Shown: piece by piece, positions 34,574-47,300 of the stretch
How positions within the stretch are numbered: position 1 is the stretch's first letter
Layout: each line of letters begins with the position of its first letter
Source of the DNA: Lumbricus rubellus
Lineage: Eukaryota; Annelida; Clitellata; Crassiclitellata; Lumbricidae
NCBI GenBank assembly: GCA_945859605.1
Contig: OX243811.1
Span: 39,339,244 to 39,403,243 of the forward strand
Direction: 5' to 3'
Length of the DNA stretch: 64,000 nt
The notes under the pieces: generated by a model
Databases searched by the model: none
What the model saw: the letters and a program-made list of their open reading frames with translations, nothing else
What the model was told of the DNA's origin: nothing
Made by a program: the position numbers and the translations under genes

Positions 34574-35425
34574 TTCGAAGCCGTGCAAGACCATAGATAA
34601 ACAAGTGCGTGAGTAGGCAGCTATAGATTTATTTTATATAGCGCTTATCTCTACGCTTGCAACACTGTTGGATGCATCGATCATCTCAGTCCTTTGTTTT
34701 TCAAATGTTCAAATAGTATGATGAGAAGAGGAAGAATCGGCGCTTAAGAAGCTCCTGGCAATGAAATAGGTTTGACTATTTGGCTACCGTATACACAATG
34801 GTAACGCAGCACAACATAATACCATAATGTAATGAATCCAGCAGGTGAAAAATTCTTCGACCTTGGTATAACCTACCTAGCTGTCTGCATGAATTTGAAA
34901 AAAATTAATTTCAACCGTTCACTGCAACTCATTGCAATTCGGGAAAACAGCCTATATAGCCTAGTTTTTCTACATTTTGACTTAAATTAAAAGCATAAAT
35001 ATTGTATTCATTGCAGACCGTCTGTTCCATGGCTTTTTTCACGTGCAGTTGTAGAAGCACTTGTAATCTTGTGTGCAGTTTAAAAAATAGCAAAAAGGTT
35101 ATTGTCCTACGAATGGATTTGAAGTAATTTACCATGGATGATGGGAAAGGAAAGGAGTTGTGAGTTCTAAAAATTCCTTTAAAACAGCCCTGGTCTGTTC
35201 TGTGATTGTATATAAGATTTGTAGTTTGTGCTATCGTGAATTTCTTCAGTTACATAATTGTACGCTATAACCGGTTGAGTCTGTCAACCGGATTGCAAGC
35301 TAAAAATCCTCGATTATGAGGCGCTATTACTATATTTAACGCACCTGCAGTATGTAAGCTTAAGTTATGCGTGGAGCACTTCATTTTGAAACGGACCCGA
35401 CACCATCATAGCCTGTGGGCGCGAA

Positions 35426-35451
35426 GTTGCTTAGTAACGGAAGTAAATAAA
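35426..35451 (+). promoter_or_regulatory. RFX X-box with adjacent ETS-like and Fox-like sites
   Basis: 35426-35438 is GTTGCTTAGTAAC, an exact fit to the X-box consensus RYYNYY N1-3 RRNRAC bound by RFX factors. It overlaps ACGGAAGT (35437-35444, ETS-like) and GTAAATA (35443-35449, Fox-like). The cluster sits mid-way between the vinculin and DCDC1 start codons. RFX plus FoxJ1 sites are typical of ciliary genes, so DCDC1 is the likelier target. Function is inferred from motif only. Confidence 0.5.
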
Positions 35452-36169
35452 GAATATTTCTTCGTTACGTGCGTTTTCATTCAATATTTATGACATTTTA
35501 TTAATAATTCTGTTAAACTTGGCGTTTGTCTTGGTTTACCTAACATGATTCTGGTTCGCGTATAAAGTCCGATAATCTGGCAGATTAAAGCTCACTTGAT
35601 TCAATTTGGTTAGTAGAATTAATACACGAGTATGCACAATCCTAAGTATGAAGGTTCTACTGATGATGGCATCATGGCAAGACTTAAGCAACTGTGTAAC
35701 TGGAGTGTCTCTACTTATGTTTCAACGAGGCGAAGTTGACACTCTTAGACCTACTTACGGGACAAAGCTGCTCCCACTTGCACACAAGGGCCCATTGCAA
35801 CACAATAGGCCTATCCCTTCGTCAGATGCGTGCTGAAGGAAACTCTCATCATTAGGGTGATATTTCGGAATTGGGATGATGTGATTTTTAGAATATTAGA
35901 CTGTCTTGAACAGATTTGTATGTATGTTTATTACCATATCCGTACACCAAAATGTCATCATCATCAATAACCTTGGGTTCAATGCCGTAGGAGTCCGACG
36001 CCACTCTGAGTCTTTCTCGCGCCATGTTTCCCAGCTTCATCCGGTCTGGTCAGCAGGACAGCTCCATACCACTAACATCTTGAAGCAGCTAGACCACCTT
36101 TTCTGATTGAAGAGAATTGTGGGAAAGAGGCATGAAGGACAACGTGGGTCAATGCCCGTATGTGTCCCA

Positions 36170-36480
36170 CGCTCTCCCCCCCCCCTGCCGACTCTCTCCA
36201 CCGGTCTGTCCTAACCGGCCTGTGCATGTCTGCTCCACTTCAGTGTATTGCCACCCATGCTTTCTCTTTTGTTAGACCTATGGTATGGAACGGGCTCTCA
36301 CTGGCTTTACGCCTTATGCTTAGGGTTTACTCAGATGCATTTTATCGCAGCCTTCAAACTATCCTAAAACAGACCAAGCCAGACCAGCCATGGTTGGGAC
36401 GGAAGCACTTCTGAGTTGTAAATTTGAAGAGGCACTGTAGAAATCGTTGTAATGAATGAATGAATATTCAATACTTTTGT
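36170..36480 (+). mobile_element. LINE 3' end, degenerate RT C-terminus
   Basis: Encodes HAFSFVRPMVWNGLSLALRL, resembling AFS..GP..WNSLPL..R of the LINE at 48945. It then has gcactgtagaaatcgttgta and an (aatg)n tail. In the vinculin-DCDC1 intergenic region. Confidence 0.65.
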
Positions 36481-36934
36481 CGATTTTGCCCATTGCAAGC
36501 TAAATTTTCACTTCATGCATGATACTAACATCAGATGACCTTAAAATGAACACTGCAAGCAGTTCTCCATTGTCTGGGTAAACTTTGTTGGATTCAGACT
36601 TCACACCAAACTTAATAAAACACTCTGATTCTGGCTAACTTATATAGCGCCAGTGCTTGAGCTGCTTTACTTGATGTAGCATTTATGTGGTGCTGAAAAT
36701 TTAGAAGACTTACTCATACATTTATGTAGACACATGCTTACATTCATTGATATAATATTATTTATACTGCTGTTATACTTACATGTGCACGCATCGGTAC
36801 ATACAAATCTATGCATGTCTGCACAAGCTTACTTACGTTTGTGTGGTATGTACTATGTAGTATGTACAATGTACATACTTGTGTGTTCATACATGTACAT
36901 ACAGGCACACATATTTATCGGACAGATCAAACAA

Positions 36935-37086
36935 ATGCCAAAGCTCGATTCTTATCCCAATTCGCAGAGGAGTCTGCGAGGCAGGGACACTCTGGGAAGC
37001 GACATGGAACCTATCAGCTACGAAGATCTTTTGATCGCAAAGTACTTGGAAGAACTAAAGAAGTCACCTCCGTACACAAAAACCGA
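36935..37086 (+). CDS. DCDC1: DCDC1 exon 1 (first coding exon)
   Basis: Starts MPKLDSYPNSQRSLRGRDTL and contains MEPISYEDLLIAKYLEELKK. A splice acceptor (TACATACAG) at about 36903 suggests a noncoding exon further upstream, with this ATG as first Met. An in-frame Met 23 codons later is an alternative. Leaves phase 2 (CCGA|GTGAGT). Confidence 0.75.
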
Positions 37087-38237
37087 GTGAGTTACTTTTG
37101 AAAGTTTGTAGTTGTTGTATGAAATCTATTCAGTTTAATCGTTTGGGATTATAATTTGGAATGAGGCTGACTGTAGAACTTGATATTGTTTTGACTGGTT
37201 TAATTCTTTAGAATTGATGCAGGATGTAATGCAATGTAATTTATGTAAAGCAATGTACTGTAGGCCTATATATATATATATACAATATATATATATATAA
37301 TATATATATATAATATATATATATATTGCCATTCTCTGCCCAGACTAACAACTGAACTTTGATCTGTTATATGATTGATTGGTGGAAAGGCGGATTGGCC
37401 ATCTGCTTTCATATGTTGAGGATAATAAATTCAAGTATCTCCCACACACTTCATACCTAATTCCGACAATTATATGGTGCTGTAACAGAGCCATGCCGTT
37501 ACAGAGCGCTCTGTAACAGCATGGCTCTGTTACAGCACCATATAATTGTCAGAGCAGTGAAATTTTCACTACTCTGACTTACATTGTCTTATAGAGTATT
37601 GTTCTCTATTTATTTTTTTCCAATTCCAGCACTGTTTGCAGATTTAAATTTTACTACCGTTTGATAGATTAATTTGTAGGTTAGTTATTTGATTGTATTC
37701 TTTTGAATCACATTTTGTTGCATTGAAATATTCTGTATATTTAATTGTATTGTACTGTATTCCATTTTTTGTGTGCTTTTATTCTAGTGTTCAGATCGAG
37801 AAGTCCCCATACCTTCAGAAACTTGCCCACACCCACGTTGTTCCAACCCAGGGACCCGGCCGCCCCACATCTGCAGCCCTGGGTGGGACAGGACGAGGAA
37901 GCAGACCCGCATCTGCGATGCCCCCATCATCCACGTGGGGTGGGTGGGAGTCAAATCCTAAAAAGAAAGGGCAGGGGAAAAGGAAGAATCAGTCATCTGC
38001 GGCGGGGCAAGATCATAGTGGGTGGGACTCTGATGATGAGGTGGGACAACGGAGTTATAGGAGTGTTGTCAATGGCAACAGATCCGGATCAAAACCAAGA
38101 ATCGATCCAAGGTTCATTGCGGATCCCAATCTTTGGGATCCTGCGTCACCAAAAGAGGGCAGGAAATTTCGACCTATCAGTGCTCCACTTTATAAGCGGT
38201 GAGAATGATCTATCACCTGAGTCATCATAATTTTCAG

Positions 38238-38330
<93 letters not shown>

Positions 38331-41300
38331 TTGTTATCATTTTCATCATATTGTATCATGATCTTCATTTGTTTGTCAACTTTATAATCATGCAATCATT
38401 AGAATAATAATAAAAATAATGACGACAATTTCTATGGTGCCGTGACACAGCAAAAGTCGTTACAAGGGTGCCTAAATTATGAGCATGATTATTTGTCATT
38501 ATTATTATCATCTGTCAGCAGCAGCATTTTCCAGCAACGTTGTGATCATGATTATATTCATTATCATATATCATCATCATAAGCACTATGATCATCATCA
38601 TTTTTCATCATAATCAGCAACTTACTCTGTCCAGCAAATATTATTTTCCAGTTGCTTTAGGACGTATATATTTGAATCATTTACATAGTCATAGGGACAG
38701 CAACATTGTAATGTATTTAAAATGCTAGATGTCTTGATACCTATGTACATATATCTTTTGATTATTATCATCATCATCTGTGTTGGCATCATTGATCTCT
38801 GTCATCATGATCATCAAATGGCATCAGTATTTATCATCAACATCTAATCATGATAGTCATTTGTTATCATCATGGCCGTTATCATTGTTGTTGTTGTTGT
38901 TCCTATGTGTGGTCTCTAAAGATGCTAAACGGAACCTCTTGATAAAGATGCGACAATAAAAAACACATACAGTCGTATCCACATATGCACACATGACCTG
39001 TTTTGTTTCATATAAATAACTTGTTGTTATCTTGCAATTGTGTACTGTCTGCTGATCTGATAAGCCCACCTCCAATTCAATAGGCAAAAGACCTGTTGAA
39101 GCTCAGAGGGCACACTTGTGCAGCTGCCGATTGTACTCGGTTGCCTGGATACTGCAGGTTCCACCAACTACTTTTCAATTTCTCCCCCCTACATACACAC
39201 ACCACATGCACACACACGTACACACACCTACTTAAGCGCACACCTATGCTCACACACACACCCACGCACACACACACACATGTAAAGTCAACACACATGT
39301 AGACACATACATACAAACACTAACCTTTATGCATACAATACTTGCATACATAATATATGTACAATTGCAAATACATGTGTGCATAATTATGTACATATAA
39401 ACATGAAAATATAAATACAAGCATGCTTACATGTAATTACGTGCACACTATACATGCATGTATATGTATATGTATGTATGTAACTCTGTATATATGCATA
39501 GCAATTGTATAGGCATGTATGTTTGCGTTGTACGTAATGCCCCACAGGTTTCAAAATGTGCTATGTAAATCAGCAAGTGCATGCATGTATGTGCTTCAAT
39601 TTTGTATGCAGCATGATTGTGCACAACATGATTATTTCTAATAGCAAATGTCCAGAGTAGCTGTAACATAGTTTTGTTGTCGTTTGTTTCATTCATAGGC
39701 CATATACATGTAGCTCTCGACCAATCAGCGCCAAATCAGGTGAGATTAAAGTTCTGTGTGTAAACTGTGAGACTCTCAACATTGCTACAGTTATAAATGC
39801 TCAGAAGCATTTACGGGTTATGGGAGTGAGTGGGCTGTGTATGTTTTTCTGGGATTAAGCTGGTCCCTGGTCACACACACGCACGCATACGCACACACAC
39901 GCGCACACACACAATCTTTTATACAGTAGACTGAGTAGAGGGTTGATTTTTGGGGGGCAAAGATCATTTAAACCCCTCACAGAATCCAATACTGTAATCA
40001 TGCCTGACCTGATCATTTGACCTATTCTGTTCCGTCTTTGATTTCAGTGTCCTACACAAAGAAGGCGCGAGCTCTTTATCGTCAAAAGGCGCAGACTGTG
40101 TTTGTGACTGCGTTTAGAAACGGAAGCAGAGACAATTTCGTCAGAGTTGCAGCACCAAACCTTAAGATGGTAACTATGGATACCGCTTTAATCAATCGCT
40201 GGTAACTAAGGTTTTGGGTTCCAGTTTGACAGATGGGTTGCCATGGTGATTGCCATTGTTCAAATGAACTGTACAGAACTAGGTGAAGTGCGACCAATAT
40301 GTCAGCATACATGTAGAGTGGCTTTATCTTGAATCAATTATTGGTTCCATTGTCATGGTTATTGCAGTACCAAACAGGAAACTGGTTATCATGATTAACT
40401 GTTAGTTCTGCTTAGGTTTTATTTAAGTTTTGTGTTAATAGTTGCCATGGTAATATCTTATATTAAATCATTGTCATGGTTATTTTTAAGGCCAAACTTT
40501 AGTGTTGACTCGTATAATTAGCCTAATTTAAGTTTTAGTCAGTTTTTTGTGTTATGTAAGTTGTGGTGTTAACTCGATTCTGGCATTAAATCATTCCTGG
40601 TGTTTTGTTAGAGCGTGGGACACATACAGGCATTAACCCAGATTGTCCTTCATGTCTCTCTCCCAATATTCTCTTCAATCAGACAAGGTGGTCTAGCTGC
40701 TTCAAGATGTAAATGGTATGGAGCAAACCTGCTGAAAGGTCTGGTTGAAGCTGGGCAACATGATGCGAGACAGACTCAGACAGAGAGTGGCGTCAGACTC
40801 CTACCGGCATTTAGCCTAAGAATATTGATGATGATGATGATGATGATGGTGTTTTGTTGTTGTTGTTAGCTGATGGAGGCGTGTACAGAGAAGCTTGGAC
40901 TGAGCAGCGCAGCACGACGAGTCTTTCTCGAGAATGGTCAAGAAGTGTTCGATGAGCAAGACCTTCGACGTGATGACACAGTTTTCATCTCGACTGGCGA
41001 ACCTTTCAAAGACCCAGAAAAAGGACTGAAACGTAGGTTGACGACTATGCAACACCTCTCAATTTCACAAACTGTTGAAGACTGTTTTTTTTCGCTTGAT
41101 CCTGGCCGGGAGCACCTCTGAGTAGGCACCTTGAAGGGGCGCTATATAAATTTTGATTGATTGATTGATTGAATAAATGGATTCATGTTCGGTCTGATCA
41201 TGAATTGAGTTTATTCTAAGTATGCTCTGAAGATCAACCACTTGATTAGGATGTGTCCGTTTTTACAGCGCATTGTACAGATGTCATAGTTTTAGGGCCA

Positions 41301-44300
41301 TTAGCTCAGAGACATTACAGAAGTCAAAGTTTTGCTTTTATCATCATATTTCTATTGCTTTTTCAGAAGCTCTTGACACCTCACAAAAGTCGCAGTGGAC
41401 GCTCAACGGTTTAGTTTGTCCTGAAGAAGAGAAGAAAAAATTGCCAAAGACAAAGCTTTCAAAGCGGTTTCAGTAAGTTATCAGGATTTGGCTTCCAATG
41501 AAATTAATTCTAATGATTGCAATGGTGCTGTTAGTATTTGTATCAAGCCATCAATTAATCTCTTCAGTTGAATTCTAATGCATTGTTAAAGATACGCTGG
41601 ATTTCTTTTGATTCCCATCAGAAATAAACCTCCTGAGGATGAGCCGGTTGAAGTGGATTGCCACTTTGTTTGAAAAATCTGGGGAATCAATTCTACTTCA
41701 CAGTAAAATATAGCAGTTAGAACACTAAATTAAGTTCTTACTGCATATTATTTTTACTAATTTAATTTTCAAGCTTTTTGTAGCAATTACTGTAAGGCAC
41801 AATACGTTTATTAATTGTTGTTATCTTTGAATATTGTATTCTTGACTATGAATTAAGCAAGGTGTTCAACTGATAATTTACGATAGTTCAAATCTCAATA
41901 CCTCGTAATGAACCAAATAAGACCCATACAGCTCCAGATCAAGATATATAAGGTCTCATGTTGATGGCAAAAAGATGATGATGATGACGATGATGATGAT
42001 GATTATGATATTTATGATGATGTTAATGTTGTTTTTGTTCCGATGATGTAGGAGTCTTTTGGAGCAGTCACGTCGCCGTGTTCTTGTGTTTCAAAATGGC
42101 AGCGGCAATCACTCGGCGGAGATTGTTACGGATCCGAAGAAACTCGCAGATGTGATTATCTTTCATTTTATTGATATATTTTATCTTGATGAATGTCTTA
42201 TTCTTGGATGCTATTTTATTTTGAATGTTTTGCACAAATTGAAAATATTCAATTGTCAATTCAGTATTCAATTTTCGCTGAGTGCGTGAGTGAATTCGTG
42301 AGTGAATTAATGTGAATCTCTACGCTGCTTATAGACTGTGGTTTAGATTTGATTTGATCAGACTGATTTTGTTTAAAATTTATTTTTCTATTTCGAAAAT
42401 TTTATATAGCGCCTCTTTAAGGTAGGCTGCTCAGAAGCGCTCCCGACCCAACCACGGCTAGGTAAGACAGTTTTCAGTTCTAAAGCAACAGAGTGGAATG
42501 ACCCCTGGGCATTTTGGTGGGAATTTAATTAAATTAAGTTTGATAAGAGTGAATGGTGACAAACATATACGAATACTCATGGTTTTTTTGCTTTTGCAGG
42601 TGTCATTGAGCGTTTGAGTAAACCATTGAATGAATACAATTCTGCTGTATTTGTTTTGTCACTGCAGTTTTGCTTGAGCGAATGAGTGAATGATTTGACA
42701 AAATGGATGAACTATTGCTGATGCATTCATTCCATCATTTCAGTTTTTGACTGCCTCTACGGCCAGACTGGATATGGGAAGCTACGGTCGAATTCTGTAT
42801 GACTGGGATGGAAAGGAAGTTAAGGATCTCGAGAAAGGTGAACAGCTTTTGTTTTTGTACTTATTTGAAATCAGGGTGTCCGACTGTAGCCTAGTTGCTG
42901 ATTTGGACCGACAACAGTGAAACAACCCTGTTGCATTGTGTAGTAGTAGTGCAGGGCAGTGAGATAACACAAAACCATGTGCTACAAATTGAACACATGT
43001 ACAACTACAGCCATAGACAGAAGACACTTTAATTTATTACACAGATCTCTAAGATAGGATGAAGTACCATCCGGTTATGCTATTACTGATCCGGGAGAGC
43101 ATTTTAATTACAGTGCACTTACCAATGAGCAACTATTGCAGGACATCCTGTATATATACTTGTAAGTAAATATATGACTGACTTTAATTGGAATTCTACT
43201 GATTAATTAACTGAGTCGTAACATTTGCAACAGATGGAAGTTAACTATTGCAAAACAGAAAGACCTGCACTGGGAGTGCCTCTGAACGGTTCACCCTACT
43301 AGAGGTGCTCTGTAAATGCTTGAATATAATGCAATGCAATTATCACAATCATATACTTGTATTCTATACTGCTTTTAAAAATCTACCTAAAAGCATGGCC
43401 ATGAGCACCATCTTTCACAATTGCTGTGTCATATTCGATGGGTTGATAATGTATGCCGATACTAAGGGTAGAATCAACCATGGAGAGGAGACCAAAGTGC
43501 TACAAAGTATAGGATGATTAGAGAGATTGGAAAACAGAAGAGGTGGCGGATCAGGATAGGAATTCTTGAAGAGATGAGACCCTAATTTGAAGTGGAAAGA
43601 GGAGTTTGGTAGTTGATTAAGCGTGAGGAATTTGATGGCGGACGAGCAGATATACTGATGGAGGATTTCGGAATTTCAGGAATTAAGTCAAAATGGTTCA
43701 TATTGTATTGGATCAGATTACTTATCTCTAATTGCATAATATATACGACTTGTATGTGTACCGGTATTGTGTATGTGTTTATGTCAGCCCCTGTGCTAGA
43801 CCGGTGTCTGCAGACGGCCCCAACCCCAGTGCTTGGACCACTGTGGCTGTCGAAAGGAGAAGGTTTTAGTCCGAAAGGAGTCATTGAATTCCTTGTGAGA
43901 CTGATAGCGTGCACCAAAGGAAAACTGAAAGAAGCCAAAGACTACAAGAAACAGGTGAGATAGAGCCATGATTGAAGCAGCAGTGAAAGGGGTGGTGGCA
44001 GTGATGATTATGCAAAGTATATCTGCATGTGTGTGAACATAATTTCTTGTACGTATGGTACATGAGTGTTTACTTATATAAATATATGACTCTTGCACAC
44101 ATAGATACACACATATCCATACATACATGCACAAACCAGTGCAGATAAAGTTGCAAAGAGAAGATCAGTTGATGCAGGCAGATATGTCTGAATAGCTATT
44201 CTTCTAGAAGCGCCATATAAATCTATGGATACGATGCGATATTTTTGGAAGTACATTGCTTAGTTTAAACGGCATGTAATTAATCTTACACAAGTTTTGA

Positions 44301-47300
44301 GTTTAATCAGAGGACTAAGAAGTTAATTTATTCCGATCAAGTGAAAGTGAGAGATGTTAGGTGGAAATTAGTGAGTGAGTACAACAGACTGAGGTAGTCA
44401 GCATCATGGAAAGAGCAAGCAAGTAAAACTATGGTTATACTGGGTTTGATAAACATTTAAGTAACTCCTAAAAATAATAAACTATAAATTTACTTTAAAA
44501 AATTTGGACATTTCAGCTGCAAATGGGTCAAGACGAAGAGACGAAAGATAAAGTCGAAATTGTTGCCATTTTGTCGATGTCACCGAAGGAGATTGAAGAA
44601 AACATTCAAATGGTATGTTTGCTTTCATTAATGCTGCTGCTGATGCTGATGATGATGCTGATGCTGATGATAGTTTACATGATGATGACACACTGATAAT
44701 GAAGCAAACCTGGACTTACAACTCTTTAAACTGAAAGCATGCTCCAGTCTCTTCTTCCTCTCAAATTTAATTGTTTTGAATCGAACGCTATTATTTGGAA
44801 TCAGAAGTCACTCATGCTTGCTTTGAGTCAATGTAGATCACATCTGAAATTGTATTTGCTTTGGAATTCGCCTTTCACCTATTTGGCACTTGCATAAGCT
44901 TGCTAAATTGCATTTTAATGTAATGTGTTGACTGACTATCTGACTTGCAATTTACATCTGAACATTGAAGCTGCTGCCTGTTATGTAGCAATATGTGGAA
45001 GTTGCTGCTGCTTCTGGGATGACTCTTGGATACTTAATTGTTCATCGATGCCTCCTGTGATTTTATAAACCGGTTTTAAATTATTTATTTTAATCATGTC
45101 TGTTTAGGCTGATAAAGATATCGAGGACTTAAGCAATGCTCTGAATCGACTCAAGGAACAGAAGGACAAACTGCAGGACAAAGCGGACGAAGAAGAGGTT
45201 AGTGTTGAAATTAGATTTTTAACCTTTTCGAATTTGTGCTGTTACTATTGGTCCGGTTTTTAACAATGAGATGTTTTTATCTGTGTGATTCAAGATTTTG
45301 CTTGTGTTCATTTTCAGAAAAGTGGATCAAAGTTCACCATGAATCACATACAGGAGTATGACATGGACCACAAACTCGTCGGAAAGAAAGGTATCCGGCT
45401 GAAGGTAGGCATCGTCGGTTCGTGATGGTACCTGGCTCTTATCTGTAAAGATAGCAGATCATTGTTTGGGCTACAAAGATTGTAACGTGGTGGTGGTGGT
45501 GGTGGTGGTGCTGGTGGTGGTGCTGGTGGTGCTGGTGGTGGTCGTGGTGGTCGTGGCCATGGTGGCGGCGGTGGTGGTGGTCATGGTGGTGGCGGTGGCT
45601 TTACTTTGAACCACGTCGATGCACAAAGATATGTTTCAAAGTTTTTCCTGCTGCGTCACTTGCTAGCTAAGTCAATTATTATATGAGTACACCTGCACTG
45701 TGTATGGGATGATCAGGCGGCGAGGGAGATGACTGGTCTCACACCCTCATAAGAAAAGTCAAGAAAATGAAGTTGCTAACACTTCGTACCTGAGGTACTT
45801 ATTGGATTTAGCTTAAGGTAAAGCTGATGCTAAGAAAATGAAACCCTCAACACATCACATCAAATCAGTTGCTGCCTTCGTGATATTATGTCATCAATTA
45901 ACATGAATTTATATTCAGTTGGTGAATGACTTGAATTGAATTCATTTCATTGCACTGCATTGCATGATGGATTTGAAAATTCAGATTTACGAGAATGGAA
46001 GTACTGATGAGCCAACTGTCATCTACTTCAATCTGCATCAAGCTTCGAAAGGTACGGAGGATGCCAGCCAACTCTTGTGCCGCGTGAGTACCACAAAATG
46101 TTTTTATTCTGCGATCATATCTTGTTCATTCATTCATTCATTCATTCAGAGCATTTATATAGCACCCCTTCAAGGAACTACTCAGAGGCGCTCCCAGCCC
46201 GACTGAAATGTTGATTACAGGTAGCTTGACTCTTTACAAGATTTTTCTCATCTTTACCTTGCTATACTCCATTGTATCTTGCTTTATCTTTCTTTACCGT
46301 AAGTATACCTTATCATATTTTGTCTGCCCATATACTCAATCTGCTCTCTACTTTGTTCTTTGAAACCTTTCCTTTTACTGCCTACTGTGTTCCTACTGTT
46401 CCTTCCTTTACTTTAACTTTGTCTTATTTGACCCTACCTGAGCCAGTGAGCCTATCATACTTTATCATAATTTTGCCTCATCTTAGCTTACTATACATCA
46501 ACAAATATATCCATAGCATACCATTTCAATGTTACCTAATTTTGTTTTACCTTATTGCCCTTTACCATATCAATTCTTACCTCACCTTTGGTTAACTCAA
46601 CATAACTTGCCTTTGAATAATTATGTCTAATGAGTTTAAATTAAATTGAGCTATATAAATTTGTAGCTTTTATTAGATTTACAATTGTCATAACTCTACT
46701 TTACTCTACGCTATCACTGCCCTGTCTGATCTCAATAAATCTCATGCACCTTTCAGCTTCTGGACCAATGCAGTTCCATCACGTCACTGGCGTATCCGAA
46801 GAAGAATCCGGCAATCCATCCGGTTGCAAAGAAGCTCTTCCGATGCGATGGAAAGGAGGTCAAGTCTGTTCGGGAACTCGTCTGCGATGATGAACTATGG
46901 CTGTCGTTCGGAGAACCGTGGAAAGACCCATCGAGTCAGCTTACTTACTAACTCACTTATTCTTCACATAATTATATTCGTCAGCCTGTTTTTACTAATT
47001 TATTTATATTTCCATTAAAATATTTTTCGGAATTAGAAATTTTAATACTAAGTTTACTTTCAGCCTTTTCTTCAGGCTTGCTACATAAACAAATGTTGAA
47101 ATATATGCATGTGTGATGTTAAACTCTGCCGAACGTGACTTTGTCCGGTATGTGATGCCATACTGTTCTTTCCTTCTCCTTCCTCCAAGCCTATGATAGC
47201 CGTAATTTAGCTAACAATGACTAATGTTCAACGGTAGCCTGGTGTGTAATGTAATGTAATGTAGTACTTCACAATAACTTCTATTATTCAGTCTTATATT

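Larger units (their letters stand above)
34020..36934. other. Divergent intergenic region between vinculin and DCDC1
   Basis: Holds both promoters and probably noncoding first exons. Contains a hAT MITE (34213-34573), an AT-rich stretch, the X-box cluster near 35426, a LINE 3' end (36170-36480) and a short SINE/LINE-tail fragment (36640-36680). No TATA box could be assigned with confidence and no other coding exon was recognised. Confidence 0.7.

Noticed and set aside
38237..38331. CRISPR-like or other spaced repeat array
   Set aside because: No spacers; this and the other tandem repeats in the window are micro- or minisatellites in a eukaryotic genome.
38146..38387. Poly-His and poly-Asp open frames
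   Set aside because: Translations of the CAT microsatellite on either strand.
39085..39156. Splice-site-bounded patch reading LKLRGHTCAAADCTRLPGYC in DCDC1 intron 2
   Set aside because: In the phase required between exons 2 and 3 it meets a TGA at once; exons 2 and 3 already join in frame without it.
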